A stretch of 64,000 nucleotides of DNA from Brevundimonas pondensis (GCF_017487345.1 NZ_CP062006.1:1618001-1682000); one strand, 5' to 3'. Positions 43,269 through 52,536 are shown, numbered from the stretch's first letter. Numbers and translations are program-made. Notes: a model not told the origin generated them from the sequence alone.

Positions 43269-45487
43269 GCCTTTTCCCAGCCCTTGTCGATAGCCCAGAC
43301 GGCGAAGGCATAGTCGTGAGCGACGTCCTTCAGATAGTCGAAACGGCCCGACGAACTGAAGTGCCCCGCCGTCATGTTGATCTTCAGCAAGACCGGTTTG
43401 CCGGAGGTCGTCGCGGGCCGCAGCTTGGCGACCCACTTCTCCGGCTCCCAATAGGTGACGCGCGGGTCGGACAGACCGCCGGTCGCCAGCACGGCCGGAT
43501 AGGGCCTGGGCTCGATCTGATCGTAGGGGCTGTAGCTGTACATGTAGTCGTAAGCGGCGGCGTCCTCGATCGGGTTGCCCCACTCGGGCCATTCCGGCGG
43601 GGTGAGCGGCAGGCTTGTGTCCGACATGGTGTTGATCACGTCCACAAAGGGCACGCTGCCGATCACCCCGGCCCACAGGTCAGGCCGCATATTGGTGACC
43701 GCGCCCATCAGCAGGCCGCCGGCCGAGCCGCCCTGGGCCACGATCTTGCCGGCCGTGGCGTAGTTCCGCTCGATCAAGTGCTCGGCGGCGGCGACGAAGT
43801 CAGTGAAGGTGTTCTTTTTGGTCATCCGCCGGGCGCTGAGGAACCAGTTCCAGCCCTTGTCCGAGCCGCCGCGAATATGGGCGATGGCGTAGATGAAGCC
43901 GCGGTCCACCAGCGACAGCCGGTTGGTCGAAAAGCTGGCCGCCATGGGGATGCCGTAGGAGCCGTAGCCGTAGAGCAGCAGGGGCGCCGAGCCGTCGACC
44001 GGCGTGTCCTTGCGACGCAGCACCGTCACCGGCACCAACTCGCCGTCCGAGGCCGGGGCGTTCAGCCGCTCGACCACATAGTCCGCCGGATTGTGGCCCG
44101 AGGGCACTTCCTGAACCTTGCGCAGGGTCCGCTCGCGCGTCTTCAGGTCGTAGTCATAGGTCGAGGTCGGGGTGGACGGCGAGTTGTAGCCATAGCGCAT
44201 GACCGTGGTGTCGAACTCCGACGCCCCGCCCAGAGACAGGGCGTAGGCAGGCTCGTTCACGGCGATCTCGTGCTCGGCGCCCGAACGGTCGCGGATGACG
44301 ATCTTGGTATTGGCGTCGGCGCGCTCCTGACGACCCAGGTAGTCCTTCACCAGGGCCACGCCCTCGATGAAACGACCGGGCGTATGCGGGATCAGGTCTT
44401 TCCAGTTCGCCTTGGCAGGGGAAGCGGTCGGAGCCTGGACCACCTTGAAGTCGATGGCGTCGTCGGCGTTGGTGCGGATCACCCAGCGGTCGCCCCAGTG
44501 GTCCAGATCATAGAGGCGGCCCTCGTGACGCGGCTCGACCACGACCGGGGTCGCCGTGGGCGTCGCACCGGGAATGATGCGGCCTTCGGAGGTTTCCTGG
44601 TTGCCGATGCCGATGATGATGAAGGCGTCGTCCGAGGTGCGGCCGACGCTCTGGAACATGCCGTCGTCGGTTTCCTCATAGACCAGGGTGGTCTCGCCGC
44701 CGCGCGCGGGGCGGCGGAAGATCTTGTCCGGGCGACCGTTGTCGTCGCGGTTGGTCCAGAAGATCCACTGGCTGTCGGGCGAGAAGGTGAAGTTCTCGGT
44801 CGCCGATTCGATGGGGTTGGGCAGGACCTCGCCGGTCGCCAGATCCTTGACGTAGATCTTGTAGACCTCGGAACCTTGGGCGTCCTCGGCATAGGCGAAC
44901 AGGGCGTGGTCGGGGCTGTGCTCGGTAGAGGAGACCTCCGAATAGGCCTTGCCCTCGGCCAGGGCATTGCAGTTCAGCAGGAGCTGAGGCGTCGGCGCCT
45001 TGATGAAGTTCTTGGTGACCGGCTGGCCGTCCATCATCCAGGTACCCTGGCGCTCAACCCGCATGTAGCGCGGGTGCTGCTCGCCGGTGCGGTACTCCGT
45101 GAAATACTCCCAGGCCCCGTTGGCGGCGGGGACGGAACTGTCGTCTTCCTTGATGCGGCCCTTCATTTCCTCGAACATCGCGGCCTGCAGCGGCAGGGTC
45201 GAGGCCATGACGGATTCGCGATAGGCGTTCTCGGCTGTCAGGTGTTCCTTGACGTCGGCCTTGATCAGCGACGGATCGCGCAGCACGGCCTGCCAGTTGT
45301 CGTCCTTCATCCACTGATAGTCGTCGGTGCGGACGCGGCCCAACTGTTCGATACGGACGGGGACCTTCTTGGCGACAGGCGGTTGGGGCAGGGACATCGA
45401 GGCTCCGGTAGTCGAACGGGCGAGGGCGGGGGAGGCGGCAGTCAGGCCGATGGCGGCGGTCGAGGCGATCAGTTCGCGGCGATTCAT
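43265..45487 (-). CDS. Oligopeptidase B-like S9 serine peptidase with Tat-type signal
   Basis: The 740-residue protein has an N-terminal twin-arginine stretch (MNRRELIASTAAIGLTAASPALA) suggesting Tat export. A seven-bladed propeller follows, then a C-terminal alpha/beta hydrolase domain. The nucleophile serine is in GGSAGGLLMG and the catalytic histidine in TAGHFSSSGR. Oligopeptidase B cleaves short peptides after basic residues; the periplasmic location is inferred from the signal. A tatABC locus lies 11 kb downstream. Confidence 0.93.
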   Translation of the reverse strand: MNRRELIASTAAIGLTAASPALARSTTGASMSLPQPPVAKKVPVRIEQLGRVRTDDYQWMKDDNWQAVLRDPSLIKADVKEHLTAENAYRESVMASTLPLQAAMFEEMKGRIKEDDSSVPAANGAWEYFTEYRTGEQHPRYMRVERQGTWMMDGQPVTKNFIKAPTPQLLLNCNALAEGKAYSEVSSTEHSPDHALFAYAEDAQGSEVYKIYVKDLATGEVLPNPIESATENFTFSPDSQWIFWTNRDDNGRPDKIFRRPARGGETTLVYEETDDGMFQSVGRTSDDAFIIIGIGNQETSEGRIIPGATPTATPVVVEPRHEGRLYDLDHWGDRWVIRTNADDAIDFKVVQAPTASPAKANWKDLIPHTPGRFIEGVALVKDYLGRQERADANTKIVIRDRSGAEHEIAVNEPAYALSLGGASEFDTTVMRYGYNSPSTPTSTYDYDLKTRERTLRKVQEVPSGHNPADYVVERLNAPASDGELVPVTVLRRKDTPVDGSAPLLLYGYGSYGIPMAASFSTNRLSLVDRGFIYAIAHIRGGSDKGWNWFLSARRMTKKNTFTDFVAAAEHLIERNYATAGKIVAQGGSAGGLLMGAVTNMRPDLWAGVIGSVPFVDVINTMSDTSLPLTPPEWPEWGNPIEDAAAYDYMYSYSPYDQIEPRPYPAVLATGGLSDPRVTYWEPEKWVAKLRPATTSGKPVLLKINMTAGHFSSSGRFDYLKDVAHDYAFAVWAIDKGWEKA

Positions 45488-45553
45488 GAAGCAGGCTCCC
45501 CCAATGGTTCGGGCGGACCTTGTGCGCGTGAACGGGCCGCGTCAAATGGCGGA

Positions 45554-46360
45554 ATGATCACTCAGGACGTCCCGCCCGCACCGCCCGCCGTCGTCACGCC
45601 CGCCCCGTGGGACCTGACGGTCGGCCTGATCAACGCCACGGTGCAGCTCGACCAGCCCCTGGACGCAAGCACGCGCAAGGTCGGCACGGGCTTCCTGATT
45701 TCCGCGCCGAAGCCGGACGGGACGCCGCGCGTGGTGCTGGTCACCGCCGCCCACGTTTTCAACGTCATGCCGGGCAGCGAAGCGCGCATCGGCTGGCGCA
45801 CGCCCGAGGCGGACGGGGCGTGGAAGTTCACGCCGGGCCCTATCGCCATCCGCGACGCGGCCGGGATTCCCCTGTGGACCCAGCACCCCGAGCGCGACGT
45901 GGCGGTGATGGAGATCACCGCGCCCGACGCCTTCGCTCAGGCCGCCATCCCAATGGGCTGGCTGGCCGATGACAACACCTTCGACCGCTGGCGCGTCGGG
46001 CCGGGTGACGAACTGATGGCGCTGGGCTATCCGCACGGCCTTTCGGCCAACAAGGCGGGCTTCCCGATCCTGCGTCTGGGTCGGATCAGCTCCTGGCCGC
46101 TGACGCCCATCCGCCACTTCCCGATCTTCCTGCTGGATTTCGCCGTCTCGCAGGGCAACTCGGGCGGGCCGGTGTTCTGGACGCCCGCCGTAGATCGCCT
46201 GCCGGGAGCGCCGACGCCCGATCACCCCTATATCGCCGGGGTGCTGGTGCAGGAGGTTCAAGGCGGAGGCGAGGGACTGGAACTGGGCGTCGTCGCTCAT
46301 GCCCAATATGTGCGTGAGGCGATCGCGCTGCTCGATCAGCCCGCGTCGCTCGCCCCGTAG
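45554..46360 (+). CDS. Trypsin-fold serine peptidase without signal peptide
   Basis: The 268-residue protein from ATG 45554 shows all three catalytic residues of the chymotrypsin clan: H67 in VTAAHVF, D115 in ERDVAVMEI and S203 in QGNSGGPVFW. No signal peptide or membrane helix is visible, so it appears cytoplasmic unless the start is misplaced. It has no PDZ domain, unlike DegP. It is divergent from the oligopeptidase B gene with a 66-bp gap and converges with acyl-CoA dehydrogenase across a hairpin. Confidence 0.82.
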   Translation: MITQDVPPAPPAVVTPAPWDLTVGLINATVQLDQPLDASTRKVGTGFLISAPKPDGTPRVVLVTAAHVFNVMPGSEARIGWRTPEADGAWKFTPGPIAIRDAAGIPLWTQHPERDVAVMEITAPDAFAQAAIPMGWLADDNTFDRWRVGPGDELMALGYPHGLSANKAGFPILRLGRISSWPLTPIRHFPIFLLDFAVSQGNSGGPVFWTPAVDRLPGAPTPDHPYIAGVLVQEVQGGGEGLELGVVAHAQYVREAIALLDQPASLAP

Positions 46361-46372
46361 CGGCCCCTGCGG

Positions 46373-46401
46373 CCCCGGATAGGCGCAGGCGCCTTCCGGG
46401 G
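46373..46401. terminator. Bidirectional terminator hairpin
   Basis: CCCCGGA-T-AGGCG (46373-46385), loop CAGG and CGCCT-TCCGGGG (46390-46401) form a 12-bp stem with one bulged T. It lies between the convergent serine peptidase and acyl-CoA dehydrogenase genes. No T-tract follows on either side. Confidence 0.65.
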
Positions 46402-46414
46402 TGACAGTTGCTCG

Positions 46415-48199
46415 TTAGCCCGCCAGAGCTTCGACGCTCAGGCCTTGCAATAGTTCACCGCCCTGACCCACGCCGGCCAGACGACTGGAGACATGGCCGA
46501 GCACGTTGGCGGCGTAGAGTTCATAGAGGTCCAGCTTGCCTTGCAGCCAGGCGGGATCGCCATTGCCGGCGTCGAGGCGGGCTTTGGCCGCCAGAGCGCC
46601 CTTGGCCAGCATCCAGCCGCCGACCACGTCGCCCATCAGCTTCAGATAGGCGTCGGCGCCGGCCAGAACGTCGGCGGCGCCGTCAGCGGCGGCCTTGCGG
46701 TCCAGCAGCCACAGCGTGGCGTCCTCGACGGCTTCGATGGCCGTGGCGAAACGCTCGACCGGCTTGCCGTCAAAGAGGCGGTCGATCTGGGCCAGGGTGG
46801 CCTTCATGTCGGCGATCAGGGCCTTGGCGGAATCGCCACCGTCCATCGACAGCTTGCGACCGACCAGGTCCATGGCCTGGATGCCGTTGGTGCCCTCGTA
46901 GATCGGGGTGATGCGGGCGTCGCGATAGTATTGGGCCGCGCCGGTCTCCTCGATGAAGCCCATACCGCCGTGGACCTGAACGCCCAGCGAAGCGACCTCG
47001 CAGCCGACGTCGGTGGACCAGGCCTTGGCGATGGGGGTGAACAGGTCTTCGCGGCCCTTCCACAGCTTGCGGTCGGCCTCGGTGGCGGCGTGCTTGGCCA
47101 GGTCAGCAGCGACGCCGGTGGACAGGCAGATGGCGCGGGCGGCGGCGATCTTGGCCTTCATGACGCCCAGGGTGCGGCGTACGTCCGGGTGGTCGAAGAT
47201 CGGGGCGTTCTTCTCACCGGTCCAGACGCTGCGGCCCTGACGGCGCTCCAGCGCATAGGCCAGGGCATGCTGGTAGGCGCGCTCGGCGACGCCGACACCT
47301 TCGACGCCGACGGCCAGACGGGCGGCGTTCATCATCACGAACATATGGGCGAGGCCCTCGTTCGGACGGCCGACCAGCTCGGCGCGGGCGCCTTCATAGG
47401 CCATGACGCAGGTGGGCGAGGCGTGGATGCCCAGCTTGTGCTCGACCCCGACCGGGTGGAAGGCGTTGCGTTCGCCCAGCGAGCCGTCGGCGTTGACGGC
47501 GAACTTGGGCGTCAGGAACAGGCTGATACCCTTGGGGCCCGCAGGGGCGTCGGGCAGGCGGGCCAGCACCAGGTGGACGATGTTGTCCGTGGCGTCGTGG
47601 TCGCCCCAGGTGATGAAGATCTTCTGGCCGTTCAGGGCATAGGTCCCGTCCCCGTTCGGCGTGGCCGTGGTGGTCAGGGCGCCCAGATCCGAACCGGCGT
47701 GCGGCTCGGTCAGCACCATGGCGCCGGTCCATTCGCCGCTGACCAACTTGGGCAGATAGGTTGATTTCTGATGCTCGTTGCCGACCTGCTCCAGCGCCTC
47801 GATCGAGGCCAGCGACAGCATGGGGCACAGGCCGAAAGCCATGTTGGCGGCGTGGACGGTTTCATAGGCCGCCAGTTCCAGCGCCTTGGGCAGGGCCTGG
47901 CCGCCGGCCTCGACCGAAGCGGTCAGGCCGGTCCAGCCGCCTTCAGCGAACTGCTTGTAGGCATCCACGAAACCGGGGGCGGCGGTGACGGCGCCATTGG
48001 CGTACTTGGCGCCCGCCAGATCACCGGGACGGTTCAGCGGGGCCAGGACCTGCTCCGAGAACTGGCCCGCGGCCTCCAGAACTGCGCCCATGACGTCGGC
48101 GTCGTAGTCAGCAAAAGCGCCGGTAGCGGCGACCTGATCAATGCCGGCGACGGCTTCCAGGGCGAAGGCGAGGTCACGGACGGGGGCGCGGTAGCTCAT
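46415..48199 (-). CDS. Acyl-CoA dehydrogenase (long, DmdC/AcdA-like)
   Basis: The ATG at 48199, preceded on its strand by CTGGAG, gives 594 residues. The N-terminus YRAPVRDLAFALE and a C-terminal extension are features of the roughly 600-residue acyl-CoA dehydrogenases related to 3-methylthiopropionyl-CoA dehydrogenase. The FAD- and substrate-site TEPHAGSDLGAL and the catalytic glutamate in PIYEGTNGIQAMDL are present. It oxidises acyl-CoA to enoyl-CoA, passing electrons to ETF. Substrate chain length is unknown. Confidence 0.93.
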   Translation of the reverse strand: MSYRAPVRDLAFALEAVAGIDQVAATGAFADYDADVMGAVLEAAGQFSEQVLAPLNRPGDLAGAKYANGAVTAAPGFVDAYKQFAEGGWTGLTASVEAGGQALPKALELAAYETVHAANMAFGLCPMLSLASIEALEQVGNEHQKSTYLPKLVSGEWTGAMVLTEPHAGSDLGALTTTATPNGDGTYALNGQKIFITWGDHDATDNIVHLVLARLPDAPAGPKGISLFLTPKFAVNADGSLGERNAFHPVGVEHKLGIHASPTCVMAYEGARAELVGRPNEGLAHMFVMMNAARLAVGVEGVGVAERAYQHALAYALERRQGRSVWTGEKNAPIFDHPDVRRTLGVMKAKIAAARAICLSTGVAADLAKHAATEADRKLWKGREDLFTPIAKAWSTDVGCEVASLGVQVHGGMGFIEETGAAQYYRDARITPIYEGTNGIQAMDLVGRKLSMDGGDSAKALIADMKATLAQIDRLFDGKPVERFATAIEAVEDATLWLLDRKAAADGAADVLAGADAYLKLMGDVVGGWMLAKGALAAKARLDAGNGDPAWLQGKLDLYELYAANVLGHVSSRLAGVGQGGELLQGLSVEALAG

Positions 48200-48321
48200 G
48201 GCGGTCTCCAGAATCTTCAACATGCTTCTGACGCCCGAGAGGTCATTGATGCAAGGGCGCTTGGACTTTGGTTGCGGTTCACGCCACTCTCTGCCTCAGT
48301 GCCGTCGCGGAAGGAAAGACC

Positions 48322-48873
48322 TTGGCCGAACCCCGGAACCGCTATTCGACCGTCTCGCTGATCCTGCATTGGGTCATCGCTCTGGCCGTGGTCGCCCAGG
48401 TTGCGCTGATCATGGCGCATGACGCGACCGAGGGGCCGCTGTCGCGCGAGTTTGTTCAGATGCACAAGGCGGTCGGCCTGACCATTCTGGTGCTGACGCT
48501 GGGCCGAATCGGCTGGCGGCTGGCCAATCCGTTGATCGCGCTGCCAGTCGAGATGCCGAAGTGGGAGCGGGTTCTGGCGCGGACGACGCAGATCGCCTTC
48601 TACGTCGTGCTTTTAGCCATGCCCTTGACCGGATGGTTGGCGTCTTCGGCGAGCGGGCGTGAGATCAGCTGGTTCGGCCTGTTCCAGTGGCCCCTGCTGC
48701 CGGTCGGTGGCGGGCGCGAGGCGGCAGGTCAGTTCATGGACGTCCACAGCGCTGTAGCCAAGCTGCTCTATGGGCTGATCGTCCTGCACGTCGTGGGGGC
48801 GCTGAAGCATCAGTTCATCAGCCGGGACAATGTGCTGCACCGTATGATTCCGCTGATCCCGCGCCGGCCATGA
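48322..48873 (+). CDS. Cytochrome b561-family membrane protein
   Basis: The TTG at 48322 with AAGGAAAG before it is the likely start (183 residues, MAEPRNRYSTVS...); longer in-frame starts lack a ribosome site. It has four membrane helices and heme histidines in LILHWVIA, QMHKAVGL, DVHSAVAKLL and IVLHVVGALKH. It would shuttle electrons in the inner membrane, perhaps as a superoxide:quinone oxidoreductase like CybB. It overlaps the next gene by 4 nt. Confidence 0.88.
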   Translation: MAEPRNRYSTVSLILHWVIALAVVAQVALIMAHDATEGPLSREFVQMHKAVGLTILVLTLGRIGWRLANPLIALPVEMPKWERVLARTTQIAFYVVLLAMPLTGWLASSASGREISWFGLFQWPLLPVGGGREAAGQFMDVHSAVAKLLYGLIVLHVVGALKHQFISRDNVLHRMIPLIPRRP

Positions 48874-49790
48874 AGGGCGACACTCCCGAAATCGCCGCCG
48901 AGGCGCTGAAGACCGGGCGGCTGGTCATCCTGCCGACCGAGACGGTGTATGGCCTGGCGGCCGACGCCGCGAACCCGCAGGCGGTGGCCCGCATCTTCGA
49001 GGCGAAGGGAAGACCGCGCTTCAACCCCTTGATCGCCCACGTCGCCAATGCGCTGGACGCCGAGATGGTCGCCGTCTTTGACGACCGCGCACGGGCCCTG
49101 GCCGAGGCCTTCTGGCCTGGCCCCCTGACCATTGTCGCGCCGGTACGCGACCGCGAACGGGTCTGCGATCTGGCCCGCGCCGGTTTGGACAGCGTGGCCG
49201 TGCGCGTGCCGGGTCATCCACGGGCGCGCGCGGTGATCGCGGCCTTTGGCGGGGCCGTGGTGGCGCCCTCGGCCAACCGTTCAGGGCGGCCCAGCCCGAC
49301 CACCTTTGACGACGCGATGGAAGAGACCGGCCAGTCGGTCGGCGCCGCCGTGGACGGCGGGCCCTGCGCGGTCGGCGTGGAAAGCACGGTCGTGTCCGTG
49401 CTGGACGGGCAGGTCGCCCTGCTGCGTCCCGGTTCGGTGACGCGCGAGGAGATCGAGGCCGTGGTCGGCCCGCTGGCCGAAAATGGGCAGGGACATCGCT
49501 CTCCCGGTCGCCTGGCCCTGCATTACGCCCCTGACGCCCCCGTGCGGATCGAGGCCGAGGCGGCGAACGACGGCGAAATCCTGCTGGGCTTCGGCCCCGG
49601 CGTAGGCGAGCCGCGCTGGAGCCTGAGCCCGACCGGCGACCTTCGCGAGGCGGCGGCTAATCTGTTCCGGCTGCTGCGCGAGGCGGACCGCACCAGGCCC
49701 GCCGGCATCGCGGTGTCGCCTATCCCGCACAAGGGCCTGGGCGAGGCGATCAATGACCGTCTGCGTCGTGCGGCGGGTTTTGTCGGCTAG
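48870..49790 (+). CDS. L-threonylcarbamoyladenylate synthase (Sua5 type)
   Basis: The ATG at 48870 overlaps the cytochrome stop by 4 nt. The 306-residue protein has the YrdC-like domain (LVILPTETVYGLAADA, KGRPRFNPLIAH, VVAPSANRSGRPSP) and a C-terminal Sua5 domain that distinguishes it from short TsaC. It makes threonylcarbamoyl-AMP for the t6A37 modification of tRNAs reading ANN codons. The tail overlaps the convergent patatin gene by 4 nt. Confidence 0.95.
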   Translation: MKGDTPEIAAEALKTGRLVILPTETVYGLAADAANPQAVARIFEAKGRPRFNPLIAHVANALDAEMVAVFDDRARALAEAFWPGPLTIVAPVRDRERVCDLARAGLDSVAVRVPGHPRARAVIAAFGGAVVAPSANRSGRPSPTTFDDAMEETGQSVGAAVDGGPCAVGVESTVVSVLDGQVALLRPGSVTREEIEAVVGPLAENGQGHRSPGRLALHYAPDAPVRIEAEAANDGEILLGFGPGVGEPRWSLSPTGDLREAAANLFRLLREADRTRPAGIAVSPIPHKGLGEAINDRLRRAAGFVG

Positions 49791-50827
49791 AGGAAACGAG
49801 CTTTCAGGTCGACGCTGGAGGTTTTGCCGACCTGCGACGCGCAGGTTTCCAGCCATTGTTCCGCCGCCTGACGACCGCGCGACTTCAGATCGTTGAGGAA
49901 GCTCCATTCCGTGTCGAACTTGGTCGACAGCGACAGGCTGCCCAGCCAGTCGTCGACCTCGATGGCGTGCATACGGACGGCGCGGTGGCGGTCTTCGTTG
50001 CGGCTGAGCTTACCCTCGGCGATCAGGTCCTGAACGAAGGCGACGGCGCGCAGTTCTGCGACCAGGGGCGCGTTGAACAGGATCTCGTTCAGACGGTCCA
50101 TGATCTCGCCCGCCTCGCGCGGGGCCTCGTCGCGGACGAAGGGGTTCAGCGGCAGCAGCAGGATATCGTCGGGCGTATCAGCGTAGAACAGCGGCCACAG
50201 CGCGGGGTTGGCCAGGTAGCCGCCATCCCAATAGGGCTCGCCCTCGATCTCGACGGCATGGAACAGGTGGGGCAGGCAGGCCGAGGCCAGCAGGACGTCG
50301 GGGGTGATCTCGGACGTCTTGAACAGGCGCGACCGACCGGCGCGGACCGCCGTGGTCGAGACGATCAACTGGATGTCTGAACCGCGCACCGCCTCGAAAT
50401 CAACGACGGTTTCGAGCACCCGCTTCAACGGGTTCAGGTTGAAGGGGTTGAAGGCATAGGGGCTCATGGACATGGCCAGGGTCTCGCCCGCCTTCCACAT
50501 GGGCGTGTCCTTGAGCCAGCCGGGCGTCAGGGCCCTGGACCAGATGGCGCTGTCGCCAAAGACGTTGCGGCCGCCGGCCTGATTGACCTCGCGCCACAGC
50601 CTGTCCAGCGCGGCGCGAGCGCCCTCGGCGCCGCCGTGCTCCAGTCCCGTGATCAGAGCCGCAGCGTTCATCGCCCCCGCCGAGGCGGCGGTGACGGCGC
50701 GAATGTCGAGGATGTCGGCCTCCAGCAGCCGATCCAGCACGCCCCACTGAAAGGCGCCGTGCGAGCCGCCGCCCTGGAGCGCGAGACAGATGGGATGGCG
50801 GTCGGGCTGTGACTTCGACTTGGCCAT
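49787..50827 (-). CDS. Patatin-like phospholipase
   Basis: With the ATG at 50827 the protein has 346 residues. The oxyanion-hole motif is LALQGGGSHGAFQWG (15-29), the nucleophile S49 lies in TAASAGAMNA, and the catalytic Asp is in WDGGYLANP. The elbow reads A-x-S-x-G rather than the usual G-x-S-x-G. It probably hydrolyses phospholipids or other acyl esters in the cytoplasm. It is encoded 22 nt downstream of a 3-hydroxybutyrate dehydrogenase gene, a recurring pairing. Confidence 0.87.
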   Translation of the reverse strand: MAKSKSQPDRHPICLALQGGGSHGAFQWGVLDRLLEADILDIRAVTAASAGAMNAAALITGLEHGGAEGARAALDRLWREVNQAGGRNVFGDSAIWSRALTPGWLKDTPMWKAGETLAMSMSPYAFNPFNLNPLKRVLETVVDFEAVRGSDIQLIVSTTAVRAGRSRLFKTSEITPDVLLASACLPHLFHAVEIEGEPYWDGGYLANPALWPLFYADTPDDILLLPLNPFVRDEAPREAGEIMDRLNEILFNAPLVAELRAVAFVQDLIAEGKLSRNEDRHRAVRMHAIEVDDWLGSLSLSTKFDTEWSFLNDLKSRGRQAAEQWLETCASQVGKTSSVDLKARFL

Positions 50828-50849
50828 CCATCCGCCCTCGTTCAGACCG

Positions 50850-51638
50850 CTATTGCGCGGTCCAGCCGCCGTCAACCGAGTAGTGCGAGCCGTTGGCCGA
50901 GGCCCCGAGGTCGGACACCAGATAGAGGAAGATGCCCGCCAGTTCGTCGGTCGTGACGAAGCGTTTGGTCGGCTGCGAGCCGAGAATGACGTTCTTCATC
51001 ACGTCCTCGGGCGTCATGCCGCGCGTGCGAGCCTGGTCCTCGATCTGCTTGGCGACGATGGGGGTCTCGACGAAGCCAGGGCAGATGGCGTTGCAGGTGA
51101 TGTTGTCCTGCGCCAGTTCCAGGGCCACTGTCTTGGTGAAGCCGATCACCCCATGCTTGGCGGCGACATAGGCCGACTTGAATGGGCTGGCGACCAGGCC
51201 GTGGGCCGAGGCGATGTTGACGATCCGACCGCGGCCTTGCGCCTTCATGATCGGGATCGCCGCCTTGGTGGCGTAGAAGGTCGAGGACAGGTTGATGGCG
51301 ATGATCTTCTCCCAGGCATCGGCGGGAAAATTCTCGACGGCTTCGACATGCTGGATGCCGGCGTTGTTGACCAGGATGTCGAGGCGGCCCAACTCGCGAT
51401 GCGCGGTAGCGACCATGTCGGCGATCTGATCCGGCTGGGTCATGTCGGCGGGGTGGTAGAGGACGCGAACGCCCGTCTCGGCGGCCAGATCGGCGCGGGT
51501 CTGTTCGATGACGGCGGGGTCGCCCAAGCCGTTCAGGACCACGTCGCCGCCGCATTGCGCGACGGCGCGCGCCAGAGCCAGGCCGATGCCCGAGGTCGAG
51601 CCGGAGACGACGGCCACCTGGCCCTTGAGATCGTTCAT
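50850..51638 (-). CDS. bdhA: 3-hydroxybutyrate dehydrogenase (SDR family)
   Basis: The short-chain dehydrogenase has the NAD site SGSTSGIGLALARAV, NNAGIQHV and the catalytic Y-x3-K in SAYVAAKHG. The C-terminal region and the QPTKRFVTTDELAG segment match (R)-3-hydroxybutyrate dehydrogenases. It oxidises 3-hydroxybutyrate to acetoacetate in PHB or ketone-body use. I choose ATG 51638 (262 residues); ATG 51647 is also possible. The patatin gene follows in the same direction. Confidence 0.9.
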   Translation of the reverse strand: MNDLKGQVAVVSGSTSGIGLALARAVAQCGGDVVLNGLGDPAVIEQTRADLAAETGVRVLYHPADMTQPDQIADMVATAHRELGRLDILVNNAGIQHVEAVENFPADAWEKIIAINLSSTFYATKAAIPIMKAQGRGRIVNIASAHGLVASPFKSAYVAAKHGVIGFTKTVALELAQDNITCNAICPGFVETPIVAKQIEDQARTRGMTPEDVMKNVILGSQPTKRFVTTDELAGIFLYLVSDLGASANGSHYSVDGGWTAQ

Positions 51639-51662
51639 GGCGAACATGCGGAGAGAACCCGT

Positions 51663-51690
51663 GAATTAGCTATGCTGCAACGCAGCCTAA
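51663..51690 (-). promoter_or_regulatory. Candidate promoter of bdhA-patatin
   Basis: On the minus strand, GCTAATTC (51670-51663) matches seven of eight positions of the Caulobacter -10 GCTANAWC. A weak TTAGGC -35 (51690-51685) lies 14 nt upstream. It would start transcription about 20 nt before the bdhA ATG. Confidence 0.4.
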
Positions 51691-51712
51691 CCGCAGTCGT
51701 TCAATCTGGCGA

Positions 51713-52486
51713 TCAGGAATTTCCTTCCCTGATGAATATCCAGTCCGCCTCGGTCGAAAGCGCCTTGTCGAAGCGGTAACCGTCGCGGTCGAAGGCCTTG
51801 AGATCTTCGGCCTTCTCGATGCGGTTCTCGATGGCGTAGCGGGCCATCGCGCCACGCGCCTTCTTGGCGAAGAAGGAGATGATGCGGGCCTCGCCGTCCT
51901 TTCGCTCCTTGAAGTGAGGCGTGACCAGCGGCAGCTTCAGCGCCTTGGCGTCGACGGCGCCGAAGTATTCCTGGCTGGCCAGATTGACCAGGGTGCGGTC
52001 GGGCAGGGGCGCCGCGTCCTCGTTCAGGCGCAGAGAGATGCGTTCGCCCCAGAAGTCATAGAGGTTGGCGCCGCGCCTGGTCTTCAGGCGGATGCCCATT
52101 TCCAGACGATAGGGCTGGATAGCGTCGAGCGGACGCAGCAGGCCGTAGAAGCCCGACAGGATACGCAGGTGATCCTGAGCCCAGGCCAGATCGTCGGGGG
52201 CCAGGGAGCGGGCGTCCAGACCGTCATAGACGTCGCCGGCGAAGGCGAAGACGGCCTGCAGTGCGCCCTCGGTCGTCTCATTGTCGAAGGACTGGAAACG
52301 CTCGTAGTTCAGGTCCGCCAGGGCGTCGGAGATCGACATCAGGCGGCGAAGGTCGGCGCGGCTCAGCTTCTTGGTGACTTTCGCCAGTTCCGCCGTCTCG
52401 TCGGCGCATCGACGCGAGGTCGAAGCCACGTCGAGGGCGGGGGGCGTGAAGTCCAGCCGTTTGGCCGGGGACAGGACGATCAGCAA
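51713..52486 (-). CDS. yaaA: Peroxide stress protein YaaA
   Basis: The start is inferred as TTG 52486, which reproduces the E. coli N-terminus (M-L-I-V-L-S-P-A-K-x-L-D); the frame is open upstream to 52525. The 257-residue protein carries the family segments LLRPLDAIQPYRLEMG, NLASQEYF and the C-terminal YRFDKALSTEADWIF. YaaA lowers free iron and DNA damage during hydrogen peroxide stress and has a DNA-binding helix-hairpin-helix. It lies between the FAD oxidase and bdhA genes. Confidence 0.94.
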   Translation of the reverse strand: MLIVLSPAKRLDFTPPALDVASTSRRCADETAELAKVTKKLSRADLRRLMSISDALADLNYERFQSFDNETTEGALQAVFAFAGDVYDGLDARSLAPDDLAWAQDHLRILSGFYGLLRPLDAIQPYRLEMGIRLKTRRGANLYDFWGERISLRLNEDAAPLPDRTLVNLASQEYFGAVDAKALKLPLVTPHFKERKDGEARIISFFAKKARGAMARYAIENRIEKAEDLKAFDRDGYRFDKALSTEADWIFIREGNS

Positions 52487-52510
52487 GGCGACACAGGCTC
52501 CGAAATATCG

Positions 52511-52536
52511 GGAAGCGGGCCTCATAGGCCGCTTCC
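52511..52536 (-). terminator. Hairpin between the FAD oxidase and yaaA genes
   Basis: GGAAGCG-(G)-GCC (52511-52521), loop TCATA and GGC-CGCTTCC (52527-52536) form a 10-bp stem with one bulged base. It lies 45 nt after the FAD oxidase stop and may end its transcript or sit in the yaaA leader. There is no T-tract. Confidence 0.5.

Noticed and set aside
43316..46360. A 1014-residue open frame on the + strand
   Set aside because: Its first two thirds run antisense to oligopeptidase B and are low-complexity. Only the part from 45554 has protease motifs, so that is kept.
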